The notes: generated by a model from the sequence alone, not told the origin. A stretch of 64,000 nucleotides of DNA from Acidobacteriota bacterium (GCA_013289695.1 JABCZK010000022.1:1-64000); one strand, 5' to 3'. Shown: positions 24,986-34,204, counted from the stretch's first letter. Made by a program: numbers and translations.

Positions 24986-25640
24986 GGCCCCGTTCGCAGC
25001 CAAAAAAATGCCCACGTCAACCGGACCACGCCAAAAAATCCCCGACTGGTTCCGCTGGCTCGCGCTGCTCTGGCTCATCGCCTGGTTCGCGGCTTACTGG
25101 CGCGCCTGGGGCCCCGCGAATTTTCTCCATCTCTGCGATATCGCCGTAATCCTCACCTGCATCGGCTTGTGGACCAACAGCGCTCTCCTCGTTTCCAGCC
25201 AGGCTGATTCATCGGTGCTGATCGACATTGTCTGGACTCTCGACGTAGCCGCCAGACTTCTCTTCGGCCGCCACCTCATCGGCGGCACCGAATATCTTTT
25301 CGACGGCAGCACTCCGCTCTGGGCGCGCTTGCTCTCGCTCTTCCACATCGTCCTACCCTTCGTCCTGCTCTGGTCGCTTGGCCGGCTAGGCTACGATCGC
25401 CGCGGATGGAAACTGCAATCCGCTATCCTCCTGCCCGTTCTGATAGCCTCGCGATTTGTCACGCCAGATCAAAATCTCAATTTCGCCGTCAAGGATCCCT
25501 TTCTCCATCGTTCCTACGGACCCGCTCCCGCGCACCTCGCCATCACTTTCCTCTTCCTCGTCTTCGTGGTCTATCTCCCCACGCACTTGCTTTTCATGCG
25601 GCTGTTCCCGTCGCCCACGCATTCAAGGAAGCGGCAATAG
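24984..25640 (+). CDS. conserved-looking integral membrane protein, unknown function
   Basis: The protein has 218 residues (210 if ATG 25008 is used) with about five or six hydrophobic segments: FRWLALLWLIAWFAAYW, LCDIAVILTCIGLW, IDIVWTLDVAARLLFG, LSLFHIVLPFVLLWSLG, ILLPVLIASRF and ITFLFLVFVVYLPTHLLF. Polar loops contain TEYLFDGSTPLW and PDQNLNFAV. I recognise no transporter or enzyme motif. It is divergent from the deacetylase gene and converges with the sigma-54 regulator gene. Confidence 0.7.
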   Translation: MAPFAAKKMPTSTGPRQKIPDWFRWLALLWLIAWFAAYWRAWGPANFLHLCDIAVILTCIGLWTNSALLVSSQADSSVLIDIVWTLDVAARLLFGRHLIGGTEYLFDGSTPLWARLLSLFHIVLPFVLLWSLGRLGYDRRGWKLQSAILLPVLIASRFVTPDQNLNFAVKDPFLHRSYGPAPAHLAITFLFLVFVVYLPTHLLFMRLFPSPTHSRKRQ

Positions 25641-25655
25641 CTCTCGCGGCAAAAA

Positions 25656-27050
25656 TCACTCCGTCTGCCGGATCGCGCGCAAATCAATCCCCAACTGCTG
25701 GCACTTCTTATAAAGGTGGCTGCGCTCCAAACCAAGTGCCTTCGCCGTATTCGTCATGTGATGATGATGCCGCTGCAATTCCGCCAGCAACGTCTCCCGT
25801 TCAAAAGCTTCCACGCGCTGCGCCAACATCCCAATCTCCAGCGCCGCCGCCGACAATCCCCTTCCGCTACCGCCAGACACCGCCGCGCTCGGCAAGGCTC
25901 GCCTCACAGTCTGCGCATCCACCACCTCTGCCGGCGCCAACAGCAATACCCGCTCCACGACATTGCGCAATTCACGCACATTCCCCGGCCACGAATAACG
26001 CTCCAGCTCCGCAATCGCCTCAGGCGACAGTTTCCGCAACTTCCAATTGTTCTGCTCCTCCAGCTGCCGCACGAAATGCGCCGCCAGCACTCGAATGTCC
26101 TCGCGCCGTTCGCGCAATGGTGGCAGCACAATCGGAAACACGAACACGCGATGATACAGATCCTCGCGAAACGTTCCCATCCGCACCTGCTCTTCCAGAT
26201 TGCGGTGTGTCGCCACGACCACGCGCACGTCCACCGCAAACGGTTTGTCGCCCCCCACGCGCTCGATCTCGCCCTCTTCCAGCACGCGCAGCAATTTCGC
26301 CTGCATGGTCATCGGCATGTCGCCAATCTCATCCAGAAACAGTGTACCGCGATGCGCTTGCTCGAATTTCCCGGTATGCCGTGAAGCCGCGCCAGTGAAC
26401 GAGCCCTTCTCGTGCCCGAACAATTCCGTTTCCATCAACTCCGAAGGCACCGCGGCGCAATTCAGCGAAATAAACGGGCCATTCCGCCGCGGACTTTTTT
26501 CGTGCAGCGTCCGCGCGATCAATTCCTTGCCTGTCCCCGTCTCGCCGCGAATGCACACCCGCGTCTCGCTCGCGGCCACGTGCTCGACTTGCGCCATCAC
26601 TTCCTTCATCGCCGCGCTCAACCAAACAATGTGATGCCGCCCCAGTCGCCGCTTCAAGTCGCGATTTTCTTCCTCCAGATGCCGCACGCGGAGCGCGTTC
26701 TCCACCGTCAGCAACAGTTTCTCGCTGGAAATGGGCTTCTCCAGAAAATCGCTCGCGCCCAGCCGCGTGGCCTTCACCGCCATTTCAATCGAAGCCTGCC
26801 CGGACATCATCACCACCGGCGAAGCCAAACCAATCGCCTTGAAATCCTCCAGCAGCGCGATCCCATCGCGACCCGGCATCACCACGTCGGAAAGAATCAG
26901 ATCGAAACGCTCGGCCTTCGCCAGCTCCAGCGCCCGCGCGGCGTTATCGCAAACGGTGGCCTCGTGCCCGGCGAGCCGAAACGCGCGCGCCAGCGACGCC
27001 AGCGTGTTCGCGTCATCATCAATAATCAATATGTGGGCTTTTGCAGACAC
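25656..27050 (-). CDS. NtrX/NtrC-like sigma-54-dependent response regulator
   Basis: A 464-residue regulator. The receiver has DDD at 11-13, phospho-Asp55 (LSDVVMPGRDG), Ser in VMMSGQAS and Lys in EKPISSEK. The AAA+ domain (about 142-375) has RGETGTGKE, the loop GSFTGA (Ser in place of the first Ala of GAFTGA, a known natural variant) and GTLFLDEIGDMP. The Fis-type HTH near 425-455 reads MTNTAKALGLERSHLYKKCQQLG. It starts 6 nt after the stop of the kinase at 27057-28892, forming an NtrY/NtrX-like pair. Targets are unknown. Confidence 0.94.
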   Translation of the reverse strand: MSAKAHILIIDDDANTLASLARAFRLAGHEATVCDNAARALELAKAERFDLILSDVVMPGRDGIALLEDFKAIGLASPVVMMSGQASIEMAVKATRLGASDFLEKPISSEKLLLTVENALRVRHLEEENRDLKRRLGRHHIVWLSAAMKEVMAQVEHVAASETRVCIRGETGTGKELIARTLHEKSPRRNGPFISLNCAAVPSELMETELFGHEKGSFTGAASRHTGKFEQAHRGTLFLDEIGDMPMTMQAKLLRVLEEGEIERVGGDKPFAVDVRVVVATHRNLEEQVRMGTFREDLYHRVFVFPIVLPPLRERREDIRVLAAHFVRQLEEQNNWKLRKLSPEAIAELERYSWPGNVRELRNVVERVLLLAPAEVVDAQTVRRALPSAAVSGGSGRGLSAAALEIGMLAQRVEAFERETLLAELQRHHHHMTNTAKALGLERSHLYKKCQQLGIDLRAIRQTE

Positions 27051-27056
27051 GGGAGG

Positions 27057-28892
27057 CTACGCCTCGTCTTCTTTTTTCTCGAAAACGATCGGGAAAGTCT
27101 GCGCCTTGTGCGGCGGCTTGATCGGCAGGTCAATATGGAAGGAAGTCCCCACGCCCGTCTCGCTCTCGACGGAAATTCGTCCGCCGTGATCCGCCACCAC
27201 CGCTTGAACGATCGCGAGCCCGAGTCCGGTTCCGTGTTGCTTGGTGGTGTAATAAGGCGTGAACAACCGCTCGGATTCTTCCGGCGTCAACCCCGCGCCA
27301 GTATCCGAAATTTCCAGCGTCACTTCGCCGTCTTTATGCGCCGTGCGCAACATCAGCACGCCGCCCGCCGGCATCGCATCCATCGCGTTCAGCACGAGGT
27401 TCTCAACAGCCCGGTGCAACAGCGTCGCGTCCGCCTGAATCAGCGGCAGATCATCCTCCAGATGCAGCTCCGGAGTAATCGCCGGACGCCCCACCGCGCT
27501 GAATTGCCCTTCGAAGAGTTTCACCACGGTGCGCACGATCTCGTTCAGGTTAACGGTACTCAATTCCGGCTGCGGCATCTTCGCGAAATCGCTGAACCGC
27601 CCCACGATCACTTTCAGGTTTTCAATCTCCGCCAGCAATATTCCAGTGGATTCCTGAAACACTTCTTCGAACTGCCCGGAATTTTGTTCGCGCGCTTTGC
27701 GCAGATTTTCCACGGTCGTCTGCAACGGAAAGAGCGGATTCTTCAATTCGTGCGCGAGCCGTCGCGCGAGTTCCCGCCACGCCGCCACCCGTTCCACCTG
27801 CACCAGTTTGTCGCGCTGCTCCACCAACTGCTCGGTCATCTTGTTGAACGATGTCGCCAGCTGCCCAACTTCGTCCCGTCCGCGCACATTCACGCGCGCG
27901 CTCCAATTCCCATCCGCCACTTCCTGCGCGCCTTCCGCCAGTTTCTGCACCGGACGCGTCACTCGCGCCGCGCCCCACCAGCTCAGCATCAGCCCGAACA
28001 ACAATCCCACCGCCACCACTCCCAGCGCGAGCCAGCGAATCCGCCGCTCCAAGCTCACGACTGCGCGCTGCGAACTGCCCACGAACAGCACGCCCAACAA
28101 TTCCTTCGCGCGCCCCTGCAACGGCAAAGCGTGAAACATTTCCGCGCTCGCCGGGTCAATGCTCCAGCGGATCTCTGAGGATTGCTCCACCGGGGCGGCC
28201 CTTTCTTTGGCCACCAGCGGCGCGAAACGGTCCGCGTCCGGCGCCGGCCCGTTTGCGTCCAGCAAGTTCGCATCTTGAAATTCCGGATCGAGATTCAAAT
28301 ACAGCAGCGCGCGCATATTCGACGGCAGCACCAGCGAAGCCAGAAATTCCTTGCCCAATCGCTCGCCGCCCACCACGTACAAATCCCGGTCGCCCACGCG
28401 TACGGTAGCCACCGACAACAACGCCAGCGCAGGTCCCGCTTCGGTGTCCAGTTTCGTCAGGAACGCGCCGCGCGCCGGCCAATCCTCGGGCTTGGTCACC
28501 CACTCCATTTTGTAGTTGAAGCGCGCGGGAGATTCCTGCGAAGAAATAATCGTCCCATCGTTGTTCACGAAATCCAGCAGGTCCAGCTGATGCGATTTCG
28601 AAACGCCATGCGCGTCGTTCACATACACCGAAACATCCGCATTCGGGCGGCTCAAATCAATCGCCATGCGCACGGTCGACTCCGCGTCGGCGATGCCCTT
28701 CACGCTCTCCACCACTTGGCTGCCGCGCCGCGCGTACTCCCGCTGAAATTGCGCCAGCAGCGCGTCGCTGTGCTCGCGATTCATTTCGTCAAACGCCCGT
28801 CGCGTCACCACCGTAACTCCCGCCGCGATCAATCCCACCGACAGCAGCAGCGCCAGCATGAAGTTGACGAATAATCTGGTGCGAAACGTCAC
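27057..28892 (-). CDS. NtrY-like membrane sensor histidine kinase
   Basis: A 611-residue kinase. TM1 is at about 10-30, a large periplasmic sensor at about 32-270 (NREHSDALLAQFQREYARRG, DVSVYVNDAHG), TM2 at about 280-305 and HAMP at about 300-355. HisKA has His381 in RRLAHELKNPLFPLQ. HATPase has ENLVLNAMDAMP, ISDTGAGLT, LFTPYYTTKQHGTGLGLAIVQAVV and GVGTSFHIDLP. The HELKNPLFPLQ signature is typical of NtrY-type kinases. Start GTG 28892 has GGAG 6 nt upstream. It is the first gene of a two-gene operon with the sigma-54 activator. I see no PAS domain. Confidence 0.93.
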   Translation of the reverse strand: MTFRTRLFVNFMLALLLSVGLIAAGVTVVTRRAFDEMNREHSDALLAQFQREYARRGSQVVESVKGIADAESTVRMAIDLSRPNADVSVYVNDAHGVSKSHQLDLLDFVNNDGTIISSQESPARFNYKMEWVTKPEDWPARGAFLTKLDTEAGPALALLSVATVRVGDRDLYVVGGERLGKEFLASLVLPSNMRALLYLNLDPEFQDANLLDANGPAPDADRFAPLVAKERAAPVEQSSEIRWSIDPASAEMFHALPLQGRAKELLGVLFVGSSQRAVVSLERRIRWLALGVVAVGLLFGLMLSWWGAARVTRPVQKLAEGAQEVADGNWSARVNVRGRDEVGQLATSFNKMTEQLVEQRDKLVQVERVAAWRELARRLAHELKNPLFPLQTTVENLRKAREQNSGQFEEVFQESTGILLAEIENLKVIVGRFSDFAKMPQPELSTVNLNEIVRTVVKLFEGQFSAVGRPAITPELHLEDDLPLIQADATLLHRAVENLVLNAMDAMPAGGVLMLRTAHKDGEVTLEISDTGAGLTPEESERLFTPYYTTKQHGTGLGLAIVQAVVADHGGRISVESETGVGTSFHIDLPIKPPHKAQTFPIVFEKKEDEA

Positions 28893-29268
28893 GGAGTTCT
28901 CCGCGTTTTGGTGACTGGTGGTTGTTTGGCGAGTAGTGATTGGTGATTGGCAAGTAGTGATTGGTAGCTTTTCATTTGTATCGAATAGAAAAATGGAAGT
29001 GCTTTCTTTTCTGTGACTTGAAAATCCGGCGTTGGGAGAAACGGGCTTATTTGTATCGAATAGAAATTGTGGTTTTGGGCGCGTTTTAGTTGGGGACGTG
29101 GGGCCCGGAGCGCCGGGGAGAGGGCGCTGGTGCGGCGGCTAATGGTGTTCGACATTTTCACAGATTGATCATCCTCTTCGGGCGCGCGAAATGCAAAACG
29201 TGATGTGCGGACAGGAAGCTGCTGCCTGGTGAAGCGCGCTGCTTCGGAGCCGGTGTTGCCGCACAAGC
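28893..29268. other. intergenic region with direct repeats, no gene
   Basis: Between two leftward genes. It contains two copies of AGTAGTGATTGGT (28932-28944 and 28953-28965, 21-bp period) and an 18-bp perfect repeat listed separately. It is AT-richer than the genes. Nothing else is recognisable. Confidence 0.5.
28974..29066. repeat. 18-bp perfect direct repeat, two copies 75 bp apart
   Basis: ATTTGTATCGAATAGAAA occurs at 28974-28991 and again at 29049-29066. The core TATCGAATA is nearly palindromic (TATTCGATA on the other strand), so it could be a binding site upstream of the NtrY-like kinase gene. No protein can be assigned. Confidence 0.6.
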
Positions 29269-30570
29269 TCATTGAACTCCCGTCGGCGTCGGCGTTTGCG
29301 TTTCCGTATCCAACCACACATCCGCGAGCGGCCAATTCTCCCCAGGCCCCGGCACCTTCCAATCCCGCACCCGCGCGCTGAGACCGTACGCCTGCGGCAG
29401 CCAAACCAACGGCAGCACGCGATACGTATTCAACACCGCGCGCTGCTGCTTATACATGTCCTCAGGCGAAGCAGTCTCCGGAAACGCGCCAGCCTCCACG
29501 CCCGCCAGCGGCCCAGCGTAAATCCGCGCAAGAAAATCTTTCAGCGCGACGTCCGGCAAAGACGAAGTCATCCGCCAACGCACCAAGTTCGCATCCACGT
29601 GACCTGCTGGCAAACCAGCGTCGCGCGATTTTCCGGCACCCGCACCAGCAACCGGCATGGCCTGCGCCCGCACCGCCATCCCCGCTTCCTTGGCGTTCAC
29701 CACAATCCGCTCCGCCACACTCTGCTCCAGCGGATCAGCGGAATCATATCCCAACACCAAAGGTCCCGACGGCGCGATTTGCTTCCAAAGTTCCTTCGCG
29801 TGCGTCAGATCCGCCGCGCTCGGCGCCGCCGCAGGAAACAAAAATGCCGTGCCACTAGACCACTGCGGCAACAACCCGCCCGCCGGCTCCCCAGTCTTCT
29901 GCAAAATAAAATTCACAATAGCGACCCGGTCAATCGCCAGCGATAGCGCCTGCCCCATCGCCTGTTCGCTTCCTGCTCCGCGCACTTGTGCAGCAATCTG
30001 TCTAGCCGCTTGACCAGTCGGCCGCGCGCTCGCCGATCCTGCCGCTTTTGATCCCACATTGGCCGAAACAAAAACCAGCGCCAACAATTCATCCGGCTGC
30101 GAAGCGCTCACCCGCACGCCCTGCTCAGCAGCACGCCGCGCATCCTGCGGCGCAATTTCCGTCAGATCCGTCTTGCTCAATTCCAGATCCACCAGCCGCT
30201 CGTGCGCCGACCGCCCCATGGCAATCTCTACCCCATCTACAAACGGCCGCCCCTCGCGAAATTCCTCATTCGCCGCAAGCACCGCCCGCTTCCCCGATTC
30301 GAAAGTCGTCACCCGAAACGCGCCGCTCCCCGCCGCCCCAACCAACGCCTCATCCGAATCCCGATGATCAAAAATCAGCGCATCAATCTGTGCCTTCGCC
30401 GCCGCTTCTTCCGGCGTCGCGGCCGTCACGTCAGGATCAAGCGACGCAACGCTCGCGCCCAACTCGGCGCGCAAAGTCCCGCCATAGCGCGGCCGTCGCG
30501 CACTGCGCGCAGGCATCGCCGCGAGCGCCAAGCTCATCAACGCGCTAATTGCCGCAAGTCGCCGTAGCAA
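29269..30570 (-). CDS. shortened family-5 (oligopeptide-type) solute-binding protein
   Basis: This 433-residue protein has a signal peptide (about 1-23) followed by the family-5 opening RRPRYGGTLRAELGASVASLDP. It then jumps to the pattern GSGAFRVTTFESGKRAVLAANEEFREGRPFVDGVEI, which in full-length proteins comes only after a substrate-gating region of roughly 100 residues. The rest continues normally (ALSLAIDRVAIVNFILQKTGEPAGGLLP and a late PLVWLPQAYGLSARVRDWKV). No permease or ATPase genes are adjacent. It overlaps the upstream secreted protein gene by 26 nt. It may be a binding protein with altered specificity or a non-transport relative. Confidence 0.75.
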   Translation of the reverse strand: MLRRLAAISALMSLALAAMPARSARRPRYGGTLRAELGASVASLDPDVTAATPEEAAAKAQIDALIFDHRDSDEALVGAAGSGAFRVTTFESGKRAVLAANEEFREGRPFVDGVEIAMGRSAHERLVDLELSKTDLTEIAPQDARRAAEQGVRVSASQPDELLALVFVSANVGSKAAGSASARPTGQAARQIAAQVRGAGSEQAMGQALSLAIDRVAIVNFILQKTGEPAGGLLPQWSSGTAFLFPAAAPSAADLTHAKELWKQIAPSGPLVLGYDSADPLEQSVAERIVVNAKEAGMAVRAQAMPVAGAGAGKSRDAGLPAGHVDANLVRWRMTSSLPDVALKDFLARIYAGPLAGVEAGAFPETASPEDMYKQQRAVLNTYRVLPLVWLPQAYGLSARVRDWKVPGPGENWPLADVWLDTETQTPTPTGVQ

Positions 30571-31645
30571 TATAAGCCTCGTATTCCCCGGTCTTCAGAT
30601 TGTGAACGACTGCGCGTGTAGAGTTGCCCTCTGGGTCCGTATGCAGGGCCATTACCGGACCGTCGAATTCCAATGTGTTGCCCGCAGGGAACACCGGCAA
30701 CGGAACTCCCTTTGCCAAGTACGCTCGAATCGAATCGCTCTGTGTCCAGTCATTCTCAGCGGTAAACAACGAGACGTATTCGTCATGGCATCTTTCCGGG
30801 ATCGTCGTGCCCAGGCTATTTGGAAGCCCCGGTATCGTGACGGCCGGGCCACCAAGACGACGGCCCGCCGTTGATGCCTTGCACTGCAGCGCTCCCGCAA
30901 GATCGGGTTCGCCAACACACTCAAAGCCTTTGAGCGATATTTTTCCTTCCTTCAGATTTATCGTCCCCTGTGGGTCCCGGGACGGAGGCGTCGCTTCCGG
31001 AATGGCGCTCGTGTGGGAAAATTGCCAACGAGAGCCGACCGGTTTGTAGGTTGTCAGGCTGTTCGTTCCGAGGACCAACAGTGTGAGCTCAGCAGAGGTT
31101 GCATCTTTTAAGAACGCAAAGTCCAAAAACAGCTCCGCCTGCTTCCACACGAACCGCTTTTCCAACGATATGGACTGCGCTGCTGCTCCAGCATGCGCAA
31201 AATCAGCCTTGGGAGCGGTGACGATTATCACCGGAACCGCATTCCCGTCGCTCTGATCGCTGAGAATCTGTATCACCCAAACATACTCGTCGGCAGATTC
31301 AGAAAGTGAGAGGTGCAATCGCACGACGGATTGCGCGGTGGCAGAATTTTCCGGCGCAAACGAGAAACTGTGCCGCTGCAATTGCTCTCGCACCGCAGTT
31401 TCAATCGCACCGGCATTCGAAGCATCGAGCGCAGAAATATTATTCACGCTGAGCGTGACCGGAGCAGGACTCACGACCGCGGAAAATTCATCGGCGAGCT
31501 TACTGACGGCGTCATTCCAAGATTTTGGCAGCTGGGACGTCGCCTGCGCGTGACTCTCTCGCGGCGCAACGCCCGAAAAAAAACCGAGGAGAATCGTGAG
31601 CACTCCAACGCGAATGGCGAGAGGAAGTCCGCAGGAAGGCCGCAT
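30545..31645 (-). CDS. exported protein of unknown function, coupled to the solute-binding protein
   Basis: The protein has 366 residues from ATG 31645 (374 if GTG 31669 is used). Signal-like N-terminus LPLAIRVGVLTILLGFFSGVAPRESHAQA. The body has a possible nucleotide- or lipid-independent alpha/beta region (LSVNNISALDASNAGAIETAVREQLQRH, YVWVIQILSD) and a propeller-like C-terminal part (GSRWQFSHTSAIPEA, GKISLKGFECVG, ALHTDPEGNSTRAVVHNLKTGEYEAYIATATC). I recognise no family. Its last codons overlap the next gene by 26 nt. Confidence 0.65.
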   Translation of the reverse strand: MRPSCGLPLAIRVGVLTILLGFFSGVAPRESHAQATSQLPKSWNDAVSKLADEFSAVVSPAPVTLSVNNISALDASNAGAIETAVREQLQRHSFSFAPENSATAQSVVRLHLSLSESADEYVWVIQILSDQSDGNAVPVIIVTAPKADFAHAGAAAQSISLEKRFVWKQAELFLDFAFLKDATSAELTLLVLGTNSLTTYKPVGSRWQFSHTSAIPEATPPSRDPQGTINLKEGKISLKGFECVGEPDLAGALQCKASTAGRRLGGPAVTIPGLPNSLGTTIPERCHDEYVSLFTAENDWTQSDSIRAYLAKGVPLPVFPAGNTLEFDGPVMALHTDPEGNSTRAVVHNLKTGEYEAYIATATCGN

Positions 31646-31669
31646 CAGTGTGCGCGAATCGTAAATCAC

Positions 31670-32077
31670 ATTCGCGAATCGTCATCTTAGCACACCGCCG
31701 AATCCCCAAAGTTGTTCGCGTCGCGCACCGAGTGTCCGCGCAGTTATCGTGCCATAGTCAAACTTGCTCGTGCTCTTTCCTTAGTCCGTCACCCTGAGCG
31801 AAGGATCTCTCTTCGGTTCTAGCCCGGAGGCCTTGGTGGCATTGCGACTCTTCTTCGCAGCGCTTATTCTCTTGCCTGTCCGCAAATCACGCCAGCAGGG
31901 TGGCTGCGGCTCAGATCCAGAACGAAAGCTTCGCTGCGGCGGTCGCGTCGCGTTGTGCTCTGGTCCTCACCGTGCCACCCGCAAGGGTTTTTGCCGGCGC
32001 CACTCCCGAACCGGGCTGCCCTACTCACGGAACAGGCCGCGAGAACCCCGGCCGGGAATCTCTTCAATTTCGCAACG
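31670..32077. other. intergenic region, no gene called
   Basis: About 400 bases. The left end holds the extended -10 of the preceding leftward gene. The remainder contains only short open frames, one beginning MVALRLFFAALILLPV at 31833 from a TTG without ribosome site; I do not call it. CACCCTGAGCGAAGGATCTC (31791-31810) resembles dispersed non-coding repeats common in soil genomes. Confidence 0.4.
31684..31692 (-). promoter_or_regulatory. extended -10 promoter
   Basis: The minus strand reads TGC-TAAGAT at 31692-31684. The start would be near 31677, giving an 8-nt leader for GTG 31669 or 32 nt for ATG 31645. Confidence 0.4.
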
Positions 32078-33664
32078 TCATTGTTTCCCGCTCGCGCGCG
32101 ACGGCGGATCGTTCAATCCCGGAAAAGTCTGCGCCGATTTCAGCACGTCATTTGCAAAGAAAAATTTCCCGTCCGTCGGCACCATCATGATCTGCACGCG
32201 GTCGCTCAAACGCTGCGCTACCGTCAATTGCACCAGCATCGGGTTCGCCTTCAGCGCCGACGCCTCCAGCTGCATTTTTTCCGCGCCCGCTTGCGCCGTC
32301 AGACGGATCTGATTCGCTTCCGCATCCGCCAACAAATCCTGCCGCTCCTTCTCCGCCTTCCCGTCGATCACTTTCGCCTGCGCCGCGGCTTCCGCGCCGC
32401 GCACGGTCTCTTCGTTCTGCGTCTGCGCGAACAAAGTGCGGCGCTGCTGCTCGGCCTTGCTGTCAATCATTTTGGCTTGCGCTTCCGCCTCCGCGTTCTT
32501 CACGCGCGCCGACGCCGCGGCTTCCGCATCCTCGATGGTCGTCTGCTTGCGCGCCTCGGCTTCCAGCCGCGACTGCTCGATCTGTTTCTGCTTCAGCGGC
32601 AAGGTGTATTGCATCGCGTCCGATTCCGCCTGCGCCATCAACACGCGCGTCCGCGCGTCGCCCTCCGCGCGCTTAATCTGCCGCACCTTCTGCGCCTCCG
32701 CCTGCGATTCCGCGATCTTCACTTTTTTCTGCTCGATGCTTTGGTCCACGGTCACCTGATCGTCTTCCTGCTCTTTCATCAGCAGGCCCTGCAACCCCTG
32801 CTGGTACTGTTCGGGCAGCAACACTTTGCGCAGCAGCACTTCCTTGACGATGATTTGGTCCTCGCCCAACCGCGCGGTGATGGCCTGCGTCGCGCGTTGG
32901 CGGAATTCGTCGCGCTTGGTGGAAAAAACGTCGCGCACGATGTAATTCGGCGCGAGGTCGCGGAAAGTGCTGGTCACCACCGGCGCCACAATCTCGTCCT
33001 CGATCGGCTGCGGCAAATTCGCAGCCACATAATCCAGGTGTCGAGGATCAACCCGGTAGCGCACCGTCACCGCGAGGCCAACCGACAATCCTTCCCGCGC
33101 CTCAACCGTCAGCACCTCCAGTCCCTTGTCGCGCGGATTTTCCGACGCCGCCGTGGAATAAACTTTCTCGCGTATATCGAAAAGCTGCGCGCGCTGCACC
33201 AGCGGCACAATCAAGTGCGTCCCTGCATACAAAGTTCCCGGCCGCACGCCTGAAATCTGGCTCACACGCACCGCAGCGGTACCGTCCGGCACCACGAGGA
33301 TGCTCTTGCCCAGCAAACTCGAAAGCGCGGCCAGCACCACAAGCTTCGCGGCAACAGACCAACGTATAGCCCGCCGCGGTCCAGCAGATCGTGGCGGCAA
33401 ATAAAACACCGGACGCGCAGCGCGCGCGGTAACGGAGGCGGCCGTGCCAGACGGCGGCGTGCCGGCAGCTGCATCTGCAAGCGACGCGTTTTCGCCCGGC
33501 TTGCCGGCAACTTGGTTTGGCGCCAAATCGTCGGGTGCGCGTTCGCCCAACCGCAGAATCCGGTTTAATTCAAACGCCAAATAGAAGTCATAAAGCACGA
33601 TTGCAGCGGCCACTCCCAAAAACCCAAAACTCACAACGAACAATAACAGCCGCAGAAAAAGCAT
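32078..33664 (-). CDS. SPFH/band-7 (prohibitin/flotillin-like) membrane protein
   Basis: A 528-residue protein. An N-terminal TM (about 3-28), a linker and a second hydrophobic segment (WSVAAKLVVLAALSSLLG, about 100-118) come before the SPFH domain (about 120-310): VVPDGTAAVRVSQISGVRPG, LFDIREKVYST, VTVRYRVDPRHLDYVAANLP and VVTSTFRDLAPNYIVRDVFS. A long charged coiled coil (about 310-480) is rich in AEAEAQAKMIDSKAEQQRR-type repeats. SPFH proteins oligomerise in membranes and scaffold proteases or lipid domains. The start has GGGAGG 6-7 nt before ATG 33664. It lies 63 nt after a 66-residue membrane protein gene; no NfeD partner is seen. Confidence 0.9.
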   Translation of the reverse strand: MLFLRLLLFVVSFGFLGVAAAIVLYDFYLAFELNRILRLGERAPDDLAPNQVAGKPGENASLADAAAGTPPSGTAASVTARAARPVFYLPPRSAGPRRAIRWSVAAKLVVLAALSSLLGKSILVVPDGTAAVRVSQISGVRPGTLYAGTHLIVPLVQRAQLFDIREKVYSTAASENPRDKGLEVLTVEAREGLSVGLAVTVRYRVDPRHLDYVAANLPQPIEDEIVAPVVTSTFRDLAPNYIVRDVFSTKRDEFRQRATQAITARLGEDQIIVKEVLLRKVLLPEQYQQGLQGLLMKEQEDDQVTVDQSIEQKKVKIAESQAEAQKVRQIKRAEGDARTRVLMAQAESDAMQYTLPLKQKQIEQSRLEAEARKQTTIEDAEAAASARVKNAEAEAQAKMIDSKAEQQRRTLFAQTQNEETVRGAEAAAQAKVIDGKAEKERQDLLADAEANQIRLTAQAGAEKMQLEASALKANPMLVQLTVAQRLSDRVQIMMVPTDGKFFFANDVLKSAQTFPGLNDPPSRASGKQ

Positions 33665-33681
33665 GTAACACCTCCCAGCCT

Positions 33682-33715
33682 TCGTAGCGCCGGCGTCCCG
33701 CCAACTCTTTTGTTC
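33682..33715 (+). repeat. REP-like dispersed element, copy 1
   Basis: GTAGCGCCGGCGTCCCGCC followed by AACTCTTTTGTTC, lying between the SPFH gene and the 66-residue gene. The same module is at 45012-45063 (with a 16-nt insertion) and inverted at 59769-59799. Confidence 0.6.
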
Positions 33716-33727
33716 TTGCGCTATCTC

Positions 33728-33928
33728 CTACGCCGCCCGCTGTTCCGATTCGCCGCCAGGACGCGACTGCGCCATCGCCGCCATCCTCTGCGCCACCGTC
33801 TGCGGCGCGGGCCGCGCCGGCATCAAACGCATCAGCAAAACCAAGCTCAACCACTCCAGCCCCAGCGCCACCGCGAACGAAACAAAGATCGCTCCTGCCA
33901 CTGCCACAAATCCGATTCCGCTTTCCAT
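33728..33928 (-). CDS. 66-residue membrane protein upstream of the SPFH gene
   Basis: One N-terminal hydrophobic stretch of about 30 residues (GIGFVAVAGAIFVSFAVALGLEWLSLVLLMRLM) and a polar tail (APQTVAQRMAAMAQSRPGGESEQ). GGAGGA lies 7 nt before ATG 33928, better than expected by chance for so short a frame. Its position directly before the SPFH gene suggests a small partner; no known family. Confidence 0.6.
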   Translation of the reverse strand: MESGIGFVAVAGAIFVSFAVALGLEWLSLVLLMRLMPARPAPQTVAQRMAAMAQSRPGGESEQRAA

Positions 33929-34204
33929 GGCCTAGTCCTCCGTTTGAGCTGGGCTGCAAACGAACTAAAAGCAGGAAGGTAGCCAATCGAGGAAAGAGGA
34001 CGTCTCAGAACGCCAGCCGAACACCAACCCAACATTCTCAACGGCTTGCCGCCAGGCAGCAGCAAACTCTGCCACGATCAAACGGCGCGCAGCGCCCCCA
34101 CAAACGTGGCCACACCAACACGCCGTGGAAATCCACACTCAACACAGGGCGTCGCCCAGGGGCCAAACCCCGCCGTCGCCACGCACCCGCAACTGCCCCG
34201 GCTC

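Noticed and set aside
26412..28178. 588-residue rightward open frame
   Set aside because: Antisense to the NtrX/NtrY-like pair; His/Arg/Gln-rich with no fold pattern.
28920..28972. possible CRISPR-like array
   Set aside because: Only two short repeat copies with an 8-bp gap; no array and no cas genes.
31955..33253. 432-residue rightward open frame
   Set aside because: Antisense to the coiled-coil part of the SPFH gene; leucine/arginine repeats mirror the Ala/Glu/Lys repeats of the real protein.
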